NCBI GenBank assembly: GCA_015501595.1
Contig: JADNRX010000655.1
Coordinates: forward strand, 1 to 27,783
Reading direction: 5' to 3'
Source: Hymenopellis radicata
Lineage: Eukaryota; Basidiomycota; Agaricomycetes; Agaricales; Physalacriaceae
Length of the DNA stretch: 27,783 nt
The translations under genes and the position numbers were made by a program. Positions 9,447-18,053 of this stretch are shown here, one piece after another (positions within the stretch are counted from its first letter, which is position 1; each line of letters begins with the position of its first letter). The notes beneath the pieces are model-generated. The model searched no databases and was not told where the DNA came from. It saw only the letters and a program-made list of their open reading frames with translations.

Positions 9447-10542
9447 TAGACCTGGGCACGAGTGCGCACACGGGTGCACTCGCACTCGTGGGCGGGTCAC
9501 TCGCGGCTCCAAGCCGGATACCCGCACTCGAATGCCACTCGAGTGCAGCACTCGAGTGCCGCACCCATTCGCGGGTATTTCGCATACACGAGTGTATAAA
9601 CACTCGTGTATGGTGGCGGGTGTACCCGTGTACACCCGCATCCCCTACCCAACTTGCGGTCACCTCATGCTACATCAGCATCCTCCAGCAATTGCGGGAG
9701 GAGCATTGACGATGCATGATGATAATGACGCGAGGGGTATGGGATGTGAGGAAGTGAGGTGGGGGAGGAAGGGTTACAGCTGAGGAATGGCGCCTTCTTC
9801 AAGGGCTTACCCGTGATGTAGGGATCTAGAATAAATTGTCTGTAAAACAAGAGAGTCGACGGCGCCTGGAAACGCCGCCGACACAAAGAAAAATGAGAAA
9901 TACATACATTATCCACCACGTCGCCTGCAGGCGACGTGACGGCCCAAAATCCACCGCCCCCGCTCTTCAAGCGCGCTGTTGAGCGCGGCGGGTGGCGTCA
10001 CGAAGGGTCATGCTGTCGTTCAACGTCTGCTGCCCTCTTGCAGGGGCTTACGCGTCGGCACTGGCCGTTTCCGTGGAGACGACATAAAGTCGTCTCCTAG
10101 TCCATTGATGTGCCGACTCAGAGTCGAGCACAGGTGCGGAATCACCGACTTAAAGTCGAGTGATGCTTCCATCGTCGCCGACATAAAGTCGAGCGACGGA
10201 TGGTGGTCGTGGAGGCAAGAGAGAGAGTCTCATACGCCCCGATCAGACGCTTACGCGTCCTTCTCGGATCTCGGCCCGAGACGCCGGATCGCGAGAAATC
10301 CTTGTGCGCGTCGTTTTTCCACTTAAAAAAATCAAAATAAAATTGGTAAAAATACACAAAAATGCGAGTGTCCACCCGGGTGTCTGCCCACGGGTACTCG
10401 CGGCCCAGAGGCAGACACCCGCACTCGGGTGGACACCCGTGCTGACACTCTACTCGAGTGCGGCACACACTCGGCACCCGAGTGCCGAGTGCGGGTGCAT
10501 CCGGGTGCACACTTAAGCACCCGACACTCGTGCCCACGTCTA
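9447..10542. mobile_element. Non-autonomous hAT-like element (1,096 bp) inserted in gag
   Basis: The ends are 18-bp inverted repeats, TAGACCTGGGCACGAGTG at 9447-9464 and its complement at 10525-10542 with one mismatch. They are flanked by the 8-bp direct repeat CTTGAGCC (9439-9446 and 10543-10550). An 8-bp duplication with TAG-starting ends fits the hAT superfamily. Both subterminal zones (9447-9645 and 10360-10542) are crowded with CACTCG/CGAGTG and GGGTG units, several as CACTCGAGTG palindromes, which resemble hAT subterminal transposase sites. No transposase is encoded. The core (about 9800-10300) is full of short hairpins, including a perfect 22-bp palindrome at 9917-9938. Confidence 0.88.
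10075..10198. repeat. Row of four hairpins with a common core and different, self-complementary arms
   Basis: Hairpin 1 (10075-10097) is GGAGACGAC, loop ATAAA, GTCGTCTCC. Hairpin 2 (10110-10131) has arms GTGC/GCAC, hairpin 3 (10141-10164) ATCAC/GTGAT, and hairpin 4 (10173-10198) CGTCGC/GCGACG. All share CGAC...GTCG around a short A-rich or CAG loop. Hairpins 2-4 have a bulged A on the 3' side of the core. The outer arms differ in sequence between hairpins but remain complementary within each. Confidence 0.85.
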
Positions 10543-10550
10543 CTTGAGCC
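10543..10550. repeat. Right target-site duplication of the hAT-like element
   Basis: CTTGAGCC directly follows the right inverted repeat and is identical to 9439-9446. Confidence 0.9.
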
Positions 10551-11130
10551 TAGCACATTTGCTCAAGCGATTGTCACGGCGTTCACGTCTGCGGCTGTCA
10601 CTGCGGGCGCGCCTATCATGAACGGCGCAATGCAGCAAAGATACAACGCACCAGCTCAGTTTGTACCTGCACCACAGTTTCAAGCACCAGGACCGGTTCA
10701 GCGGCCGATGACACAGCAGCAACCTCTGAGGAAGCGTAACAACTGTTACTGCGGAGGCGACTGTGCGAACTGGAAAGTGTGCAGGGTGCATCAAGACGAC
10801 ATCGCAAACGGTACACTTGCCGTGGATTCAAATGGTCGGAGTATGCTTCGAAACAGTTCGCGAACATGGCCTCGAGGCCCTGGTACGCTCCACGAGAGGG
10901 TCGTGCAGTGGAACCGTGATAATCCTGCGGCTGCACTTCCTGTGGGACAGACGTTTTTGTTAGAAGCTATCCCGTCGCGTCAGCAGTGGTCGAGGATTCC
11001 GTTATCATCCTCAGTCGTGTCGACTAACGCGTTTGAGAGCGTCATCGCGGAGCAAAGCGCGTGCGACTACTGGGACGCGAACATTGCTGCGGCATACAAT
11101 GCTACGGGTGGTCGTCCTGGCCTCCCATGC

Positions 11131-11779
11131 CTGAAGGAAAGCGTATGGTGACAGGGAAGCCACCACGAGAAGGTCGTCATGAGTACAATCTGCGTCCTCG
11201 AGTACCGGCGAACGAGGTTTCCCCAGCTTTGGCAAGGAGTGATATTCCTCACGCCGGGCGAAGTATGGATCCTGCTGCTCCTTCTTCGGGAGTTCCGGCG
11301 CGTGTCTCGGTGGCACCAATGGACTTGCCTCGTTCAGAGACGCTGCCTGAGCCTCCCGTCAAGCCAGCTGTACCAGAGGCGGTGCCAGCGACACATATGG
11401 AGGATCCGTTCGCGCATATCGAAGACGTTTTTGGTGACGACGAGAGCCAGGATGAAGACGCGAATATTGCGGCAGCGGTTCCCAGACCTGGGCTCGTCGA
11501 GGTCGCGGTACCCGCGCAGGGTGTTGTGGAACCCGAGCGACCGACGCAGCACGTTCAGCCGCCTAAGGCCCGTGTTCCATTTAGGGCTGAGGAGCGTCAA
11601 TATCGCAATCAGGCTCCGTTATCCAAGGAGGAGAAGGACGCGACTGACCGTGCTTTTGCGTCTATCATGGATGGAGTCGCGACCATTTCGAACAAGGATC
11701 TCCTAGCCATCGCGCCGAGCTGCGAAAGCGCGTTAGGAATGTTGTCTCTGCGAAGCGTGTGCCTTCTCGAGTGTGTCCG
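11131..11779 (+). pseudogene. Gag-protease linker segment of the Gypsy polyprotein
   Basis: The open frame here starts EGKRMVTGKPPREGRHEYNL and carries a YNLRPR motif like those seen in fungal Gypsy polyproteins. A proline- and acid-rich linker (FGDDESQDEDANIAAAVPRP) follows, then KARVPFRAEERQYRNQAP and a helical ATDRAFASIMDGV region. Recognisable text continues in the next frame from about 11717 (ELRKRVRNVVSAKRVPSRV) and then moves again near 11780 into the protease frame. It lies between Gag and protease in the sense genes of the element. Both changes are equal to one missing base. Confidence 0.7.
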
Positions 11780-12370
11780 AGTCGGCGCCAGTCGAGGTCC
11801 GCTTTACGGAGATGGTCGAGCGTGACACATCAGGGCGCACGAAGGAAGAGCGAATCGACGCTTTTTATGCGTCGTTGGCGCACACCGGTGTCGTCGTGGG
11901 AGCTCAGACTCAGGCTTTGAAAGCCATCACTCCCACGATCAATCACAAGTTCGAAGTCGAGGCTATTCTTGATGAGGGAGCGCAGATCGTCGCTATGTCT
12001 GGTCCCGTCTGGCGTAATACGAACTTGCCAATGGACACCGACGTGACCATCGCCGTTCAGTCTGCGAATCAAGGTGTCGACGAGTCCTTGGGAATGTGCC
12101 GTAACGTTCCTTTCTCGATCGGGGATCTCACCATGTTCCTTCAAGTTCACGTCATTGAAGGAGCGGCATATGATATCTTGTTGGGTCGTCCTTTCGCGGT
12201 TCTGGCGAGACGATCACCAGGAACTATCTGAATGGCAGCCAGACTCTCACTGTCCACGATCCGAACTCAAATCACGTCGTGACGGTGCCCACGCACACAC
12301 GTGGAAATCCTCGTTTTGCCCCGTCAGTGGACACTTTCGATTCGGACGCCGCGAACACTTCCAAGAACTA
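11780..12370 (+). pseudogene. Retropepsin-like aspartic protease of the Gypsy element
   Basis: The segment contains HKFEVEAILDEGAQIVAMSG and, 75 residues on, YDILLGRPF. These match the active-site loop and the ILLG/RPF C-terminal loop of retroviral-type proteases. The usual D-[ST]-G-A is replaced by D-E-G-A, so the catalytic Asp is kept but the hydroxyl residue is not. I recall similar D-x-G variants in agaric Gypsy elements. After VLA the frame changes near 12208 and continues in the adjacent frame (TRNYLNGSQTLTVHDPNSNH) to an in-frame TAA at 12369-12371. Confidence 0.8.
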
Positions 12371-12371
12371 A

Positions 12372-12911
12372 ACTTTCTTCATGCATTGGAAACGGAATGA
12401 AGAAATCGCATTGGTAATCACGGTTACACACGACTCGGATAACTCGTATAGGACGCCTCGCTTCGGTAAACCTTTGAATGACACAAATGTCTTCAAGGAT
12501 TCCACCTCTATACCTCATTTCACTGTCTCGGTTTCGGGCCTCACTGAACAAGTTGTCAAAGGTTCGGTGCAGTCTGAGGCGGAGACTTCTTTTACTGCAA
12601 AATCCTTCGTCTTGGCCGCTGCGACTTATGGAGCGGCTGATCTTTGTGACGTTGGAACTCCCCTGGGCTGCTCAGAGAGGCTGTGTGTTCCTCAGCCTGT
12701 CTTGCCGCCGCAGGCTGCTTTTGTTACTATTCTCGAGAGGAATCCTCTCTATACGGTTAATCTATTGGATGTTTTGGAACCTGACGAGAGTCGTGCTGCG
12801 TATACGCCTGTTGATGTGTGTGTGACGAAGAAGTACAAGAAGGTTGCAAACCGGGTTAAGCCTATCGGTACAACTCTTCCAGAGCACTTTCGCATAGTGC
12901 GCGATATTCGG
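12372..12911 (+). pseudogene. Protease-RT connector of the Gypsy polyprotein
   Basis: This is the same frame as before the TAA at 12369. It reads SFVLAAATYGAADLCDVG, then KKYKKVANRVKPIGTTLPEH and FRIVRDIRG, a conserved lead-in to the reverse transcriptase (a short stretch such as 'RIVRDI' before the RT start is usual in these elements). Near 12912, in a run of five G, the frame moves to that of the RT domain. No separate function is evident. Confidence 0.65.
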
Positions 12912-14398
12912 GGGATCCCTTGGCGAACATGCCTACTCTTTCTCCTTTCCCAGATGATTTCACGCCTACGGGACGTTACACGGATGAGCGTAGGGCTATC
13001 ATCGATTCTCTACATCCCGCCGGTTTCCTCTGGCCTGAAGAGCGTAAGCTTATGCATCACTTCATGATGCTTCAGGAGAAAGGTTTCGCATGGGACGAAA
13101 GCGAGAAGGGTCGATTTCGAGAGGACTTCTTTCCCCCTGTCGAGATGGCGGTCGCTGCGCACACGCCCTGGGTTCATAAGAACATTCCCATTCCTCCAGG
13201 GATTTATGCTGAAATCATACGCATCGTCCGGGATAAAATCGCGTCTGGTGCCTATGAGCCTTCGAACTCGTCTTATAGGTCGCGTTGGTTCACAGTTTTG
13301 AAAAAGGACGGCAAATCCCTTAGGATCGTGCATGATCTTCAGCCGCTCAACAAGGTCACCATCAGGGACAGTGGCATGTTGCCTTTCGTGGAGTCCTTAG
13401 CAGAATCCTTCGCTGGACGCGCATGTTACGGCGTGTTTGATCTTTTCGTGGCATTTGATCAGCGTGGTCTTTCTGTTCTGTCTCGGGATTACACTACGTT
13501 TCAGACTCCGCTCGGCACATTCCGTCTCACAAAGTTGCCCATGGGTTGGACGAATTCGGTTCCTGTCCTGCATGGAGACGTCACTTATACGCTGCGGGAC
13601 GAGATTCCAGAGTTTACGATTCCATTCATGGATGACGCTGGCATTCGTGGCCCAACGACACGCTATGAGACCGCAGATGGCGGGTATGAAACGCATTCGA
13701 GCAACCCTGGCATTCGTCGGTTTGTCTGGGAACATTTCCAAACTTTGAACCGGATAGTGCAGCGTATGAAGTACATTGGGTGTACTTGGTCAGGAAAGAA
13801 GGCGTATCTCTGTGTGCCTGAGGCTGTGATCGTTGGCCACAAGTGTACATATGAAGGTCGCGTGCCTGAGGACTCCCGGGTGGACAAAATCAAGACCTGG
13901 GGGGATTGCACGGAACTGACTGATGTCCGTGCATTCCTGGGCACTGCAGGTTTGATGCGGAACTTCATATGGAACTTTGCGGCGATCGCGAAGCCTCTGG
14001 TCGATTTGACCAGGAAGGATGTCCCTTTCGTCTGGGGAGTTCAGGAGAGACTGGCACAGCAGCTTTTGAAGGAAGCCATCATTTCTTCTCCGGCCTTGCG
14101 TCCGTTGGATTACACCTCGGACATGCCTATCATCTTAGGCGTGGATTCAAGCATCATTGCAATTGGTTTCGGCCTCTTTCAGGAGGACGAGGAGGATAGC
14201 TCGTTACGTCTTCCGAGTCGATTTGGCTCGATTGCTCTTTCGGCAAGAGAATCAAACTATAGTCAGCCCAAGCTTGAGCTGTATGGCCTGTACCGTGCGA
14301 TGAAGTCAATGCAACTTTATATCATCGGAGCGAGGAACCTCGTGGTCGAGGTCGACGCGACGGCTATCAAAGGCATGTTGAACAATCCGGACATCAAC
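12912..14398 (+). pseudogene. pol: Reverse transcriptase and RNase H domains of the Gypsy element
   Basis: The longest sense frame of the element covers most of both domains. RT motifs are visible in order: WFTVLKKDGKSLRIVHDLQP; motif A as FDLFVAFDQRGL (Asp at 13439); FRLTKLPMGWTNSVP; and motif C as FMDD (13625-13636), an accepted variant of YxDD. A TAGLMRNFIWNFA lead-in and the tether to RNase H follow. RNase H has ILGVDSS (Asp), KLELYGLYRAM (Glu) and VVEVDATAIKG (Asp). The frame is lost near 14398, just before the last RNase H strand, by a change equal to one missing base. The catalytic residues are therefore intact; the damage is in frame continuity. Confidence 0.92.
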
Positions 14399-14750
14399 CG
14401 AGCGCGACGATTGACCGTTGGGTTGCCGGGATCCTTTTGTTTACGTTTAAACTTGTTCACGTGCCCGGCATCAAGCATGGTGTTGATGGTCTCTCACGCC
14501 GGCGTCTCTTCCCCGGGGATTCTCAAGAGGGTCCTGATGATGGCGAATGGCTTGACCGGCGTTACGCTTTCATGTCTATCGTCGACGTGTCCGATGTCTC
14601 GCGCCGTCGTTTTTGCCCGGTGCTCGTGATGAATGCGACAGTCGCTTCAGTGCCAAAGTACTCTTACGATCCTCGCAATCCGAACGTTGATGCCGCGTTT
14701 AACCACACCCTTCCGCGTTCTGAGAAAGTCGTCCAGATGGTGACCGTGTT
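14399..14750 (+). pseudogene. End of RNase H and linker to integrase
   Basis: The frame resumes with DRWVAGILLFTFKLVHVPG and DGLSRR, the conserved HVPG...ADxLSR end of the Gypsy RNase H domain (here with G for A before D). A tether with YDPRNPNVDAAFNHTLPRSE leads towards the integrase. The frame changes again near 14751 in GTGTTTCTCTC. Confidence 0.85.
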
Positions 14751-15672
14751 TCTCTCGTCAAGTCTTTCCTCGAGCGCTTAACATTCCCTGATTCTATGAC
14801 GTCTCGAGAGCGCGAGTCTCTTATCAAGTATGCTTCTGGTTTTTTCATGAAGGACGGTCTTCTCTGGAGGCGAGCGGTGGATGGCCATCATCAGTCCTAT
14901 GTGGAACCTGGAGCACGTCTCGCAGTCTTGAAGGCAGCGCATGACGGACTCGGTCACAAAGGGGCGTTCTCAGTTCGTTTTAACGTCCTTCTGCGCTACT
15001 GGTGGCCAGGCTTGATGGAAGACATCAAGTGGTTCCTCCAGACATGTCATGATTGTCAGCTGCGCCAGACTTTCAGATGGCACATTCCTCCTGTGGTGGC
15101 TCCGCCTTCCACTTTGTTTTCAAAAGTCTACATAGACACATTCTTCATGCCTCGGGCGGGAGGGTTCAAGTTCATCATTCACGCCCGGGACTCTCTCACC
15201 GCTTATCCCGAGTTTCGCCTGCTGCGCCACGAGAACGCGACATCCGTAGCGGCTTTCATCTACGAAGACCTCATATGTCGCTGGGGATCGCTGCGGGAGA
15301 TCGTGACAGACAATGGTACTGCGTTTCTGGCAGCCTTGGCTGTTCTCGAAAAGCAGCATGGCATTAAGCATATCCGCATCTCGGGTTATAACTCGCAAGC
15401 GAATGGCATCATCGAGAACAGGCACTACGATGTTCGCGAAGGTCTTCTCAAGCTCTCTAAAGGCAACGAGAAGACTTGGTATCGCTTCGCGCATGCTATG
15501 ATTTGGGCTGAGAGGGTCACGGTCCTCAAGACGCTTGGAATGAGTCCTTACCGAGCCGTCACGGGTCAGGAACCTTTGTTGCCTCTGGATTTTGTACAGG
15601 CGACGTGGATGACAACACCTCCCACTCGTCTTCTCTCTCACGACGAGCTAATCGTCCAGCATGCGCGGGAAT
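14751..15672 (+). pseudogene. Integrase zinc-binding and catalytic domains
   Basis: The frame contains SFLERLTFPDSMTSRERESL, then the H-H-C-C zinc module (HDGLGHKGAF ... CHDCQLRQ). The DDE core has Asp in VYIDTFF, Asp in IVTDNGTAF and Glu in GIIENRH, at the usual spacings (about 57 and 36 residues). Integrase inserts the cDNA into the host genome. The frame is lost near 15672, before the C-terminal domain, so catalytic and C-terminal parts are separated in this copy. Confidence 0.9.
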
Positions 15673-16075
15673 GCTCACTCGTGAGGAAGAGCTTGAGAAG
15701 CTGTCTTCTCGCGTGTATGCGTCTCGCGTGGCGGCAGCACAGCGTTGGGAGAAGGACAATGTTCATCGTATTCGTGATTTTGACTTCAAAAGAGGGGAGC
15801 TTGTCTTGATGGAGAATACCCGTGCGCGGAAAGCTCTTCCTGACAAGGCGAAGGCCCGGTACTTTGGTCCCCTCATCGTTCTCTTCCGCAATCGTGGAGG
15901 TGCATATCACCTTTGCGAACTAAATGGCGCGCCTCTCAACTATCCCGTGTCCGCGCGGCGTGTCATGCCCTACCTTGCTCGCACTACTATCCCTCTTCCG
16001 CCCGGTTTCCTTGCTGATCTGACTCAGGAACGAGTCAGCGAGCTGCAGGCGTCGGAGGATGGTGGTGTAGAGTAA
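15673..16075 (+). pseudogene. Integrase C-terminal (GPY/F-like) domain
   Basis: After the frame change the text reads REEELEKLSSRVYASRVAAA, FKRGELVLMENTR, KARYFGPLIVLFRNRGGAYH and CELNGAPLNYPVSARRV, ending at TAA 16073-16075. FGPL...Y with a following beta-rich module is the GPY/F-type domain of Gypsy integrases. No chromodomain is visible after it. Confidence 0.85.
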
Positions 16076-16527
16076 TCTCGTTTTCTGTGTCTGCATTGGA
16101 AAATATACTGTTTTACACTCGTCTCGTTATTCTCTGTTCAGTTCGCATACTGCGTCCTTGTTCAGACCCTCGACTACTTGGCCACACTGTCTACTCAACA
16201 CTGAGGGCGGGTTACTCCACCCGTTCCTCCACTTGTCACTCTTTGGGTACCCATCTTCTGAAAATTGAGCCCGTACAGCTCAACGACTCAACAACTCAAC
16301 GACTTTACGACTATACGAATTTCTTTAAGAGGCCTCACGACATACTATCACGAATTGGATTGATTAACGTCTTGCGATTGGATTGCAGCTATATACGAAA
16401 AGCGAAATACGAAAAGCGAAATGGAGAGAAAAGAGGATGAAGAAAAACAATTTTCGGCGATTCTACAAATGGGTGTTACAAGTACGCTGCGTTGTTCTGC
16501 ATTCTTGCCTCGGGCGAGCGGGTGGTG
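16076..16527. other. Non-coding interval between pol and the antisense genes
   Basis: No supported coding exon. It has short tandem-like text (CAACGACTCAACAACTCAACG at 16280-16300 and GCGAAATACGAAAAGCGAAATG near 16400) and would contain the 3' ends of both the sense pol transcript and the antisense transcript ending at 16528. Confidence 0.5.
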
Positions 16528-17565
16528 TTAGTCCTCTTCGACTTTCGTGTTCTCCTCTCTGTCTTCGGGACCACTCACGCCTGGATCGATATCTCCATCG
16601 TCTCCGTGGAAGAAGGAGCGTACGTGCCACTTGCTGCGGGACCACCCTGGTTTCAGCGAGCATGGCAGGTTGAGGACGCGGCAGCGGAAGCATACGGCTC
16701 GACCAACGGTCATGTCGGGCTTCAGCCAGCAATGCGACGTGTCTTTAGGTTTGTCCGGTTTCGACGGTGGTGGCGGTACTTTGCCGTTCTTCTTGGGGAC
16801 GACGACGAGGTCTGGGTCACAGCTGGAGCAGAGATATGGCGCGTCCTGCAAATCTATTAGTGGCGTGGCTGCAGATGCAGCGAGCAGCGTACGATGAGGT
16901 TCCCGTGTGTACGCTCGGCTTCCCAGAGGTCCTGGCATTTCGCGACTAGCTCGGGCCACGACCGCGAGAACTTTCCGTTCTGGTTGGCTTTGGCGTAGCG
17001 GAGGATTTCCCGCTCGTGCCACACTACGGTGGATTTAGCGTAGCATAAGTGCTGGGCGGAAGCACCTCACCGTTTGGGTCGTTCTCTCGCCAGTCCGTGT
17101 GACTGACGGTTGGACCCGTGTCTGTTCGACGCTCTCACCCGCGCCGTCGTCTTCGTGTTTGACTGAGGCGTCAGGCTCTTCCTTGCTGTGCCTGTGCCCT
17201 CCAGTTTGACGGTGATGTTGTCCTCTTCCAGTTTGACTGGGGCGTCGCGCCCTCCCCGGTCCTCTTCGTCGAGGAGCGTTGACTGGTACCGAGTTAGTCT
17301 ACTTCTCGCGAGAGGAGTGGGGGACGTACGTGTTGGAGTACAGGGTGTGTTGCTGAGTACAGCATCATCAGTCTCGTCTTCCCAAATGCTTCAAGGACGC
17401 ACCGATTAGGCTGGTGCGGAGACTTTTTGTCCTGGGCCCAAACCCCAGGAGCCACAGATACGTCTCAGCAGCGTTGAGCCCTGGTGGTGGTTTGGGCAGG
17501 GACCTGGATGCAGCTGCGTGAGCGTCGCTGAGGTCGGCGTCGGTGGTCGCGGGATTTGGTGGCAT
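16528..17565 (-). CDS. Antisense spliced gene 1 of the LTR element: 297-residue protein with a six-cysteine C-terminal cluster
   Basis: Exons on the minus strand are 17565-17403, 17352-17330, 17282-17071 and 17023-16528. They sum to 894 nt, exactly 298 codons with the stop. The introns are 50, 47 and 47 nt, with donors GTGCGT, GTACGT and GTGAGG and acceptors CTCAG, ACCAG and CGTAG. Branch-like sites are ACTGAT, GACTAAC and GCTAAAT. Unspliced, every exon runs into a stop soon after its donor. The ATG at 17565 is in a strong context (CCACCATGC). The protein begins MPPNPATTDADLSDAHAAAS, has a basic, low-complexity middle, and ends with a cluster at residues 198, 201, 231, 244, 247 and 254 (CSSC ... 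CW ... CFRCRVLNLPC, then KPGWSRSKW). C-x2-C-x6-C is like half of a fungal zinc cluster, so metal or DNA binding is possible. The family is not named. Confidence 0.72.
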
Positions 17566-18053
17566 GGTGGAGGAAAGGAATGAGAGTGGAAAACTGCGGT
17601 TCGACTCTGGATTTCACGCGCAAACTTGTGTAGGCGCTTATGTGGCTTCGCGAAGCGAAGCTACCACTTGGGTGGTTCGTTGATCGGCGTTACCGGCGTT
17701 ACCCTCCGTATAGGCGCCTTCGTTTGATGGGTTGTTCGGGCGCGAGCATTCCTTGGACAGCGGCGTTGGTGTGGAGGGTGTGTCTTCCAGGAAACGACCA
17801 TCACCATTTGGAGGGACCTCCTTTCGATTGGGTCTCGAGTTCGTGTTCAAAGCACGAAAATTCAAGAAATACACGAAAAATTCAAAGAATATAAAGGACG
17901 TTCTGGATTTCATTTTTTGTTACATTTTCTTCTGCTTTCTATCTACGGGCGCAGGTACTCCGCCTTTCCAACAAGGCCTTCTCCTTTTTGGGTGCGCGTC
18001 TCGCGCTTTTGGGTGTGCTTCTACCACTTTTGGATGGTCGCCTTGGCCGTTAC
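17566..18053. other. Spacer between the two antisense genes
   Basis: It holds an A/T-rich block at about 17855-17945, unlike the GC-rich surroundings. On the minus strand this lies after the stop of antisense gene 2 and about 300 bp upstream of the ATG of gene 1, so it could hold a terminator and promoter. A minus-strand open frame at 17638-17913 has no recognisable features; I do not call it a gene. Confidence 0.4.

Larger units (their letters stand above)
8288..11140 (+). pseudogene. gag: gag of the Gypsy element, split by a nested transposon
   Basis: The N-terminus (SGKRKTKTKPPRNPATGQF) follows CCACCATT, where a Kozak context is present but the codon is ATT, not ATG. A frame change near 8422 precedes the long open frame from 8548. 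The capsid-like region (about 8815-9380) includes FSGNPKDLEDYLEDV, YALHYLPADE and YTRNFKRIGALL. At 9446 the frame enters a foreign insertion and resumes at 10551 in the same phase, because insertion plus duplicated target is 1,104 bp. The distal part has a degenerate zinc-knuckle region, CYCGGDCANWKVC, instead of a regular CCHC. The frame then changes near 11130 into the linker that leads to the protease. Gag forms the particle in which reverse transcription occurs; this copy could not make a normal one as sequenced. Confidence 0.85.

Noticed and set aside
9447..10542. An intron in gag
   Set aside because: Borders have no GT-AG, while inverted ends and an 8-bp target duplication are exact.
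8288..16075. Programmed ribosomal frameshifting to explain the gag-pol frames
   Set aside because: Nine sites without a shared slippery heptamer are far more than any known element uses.
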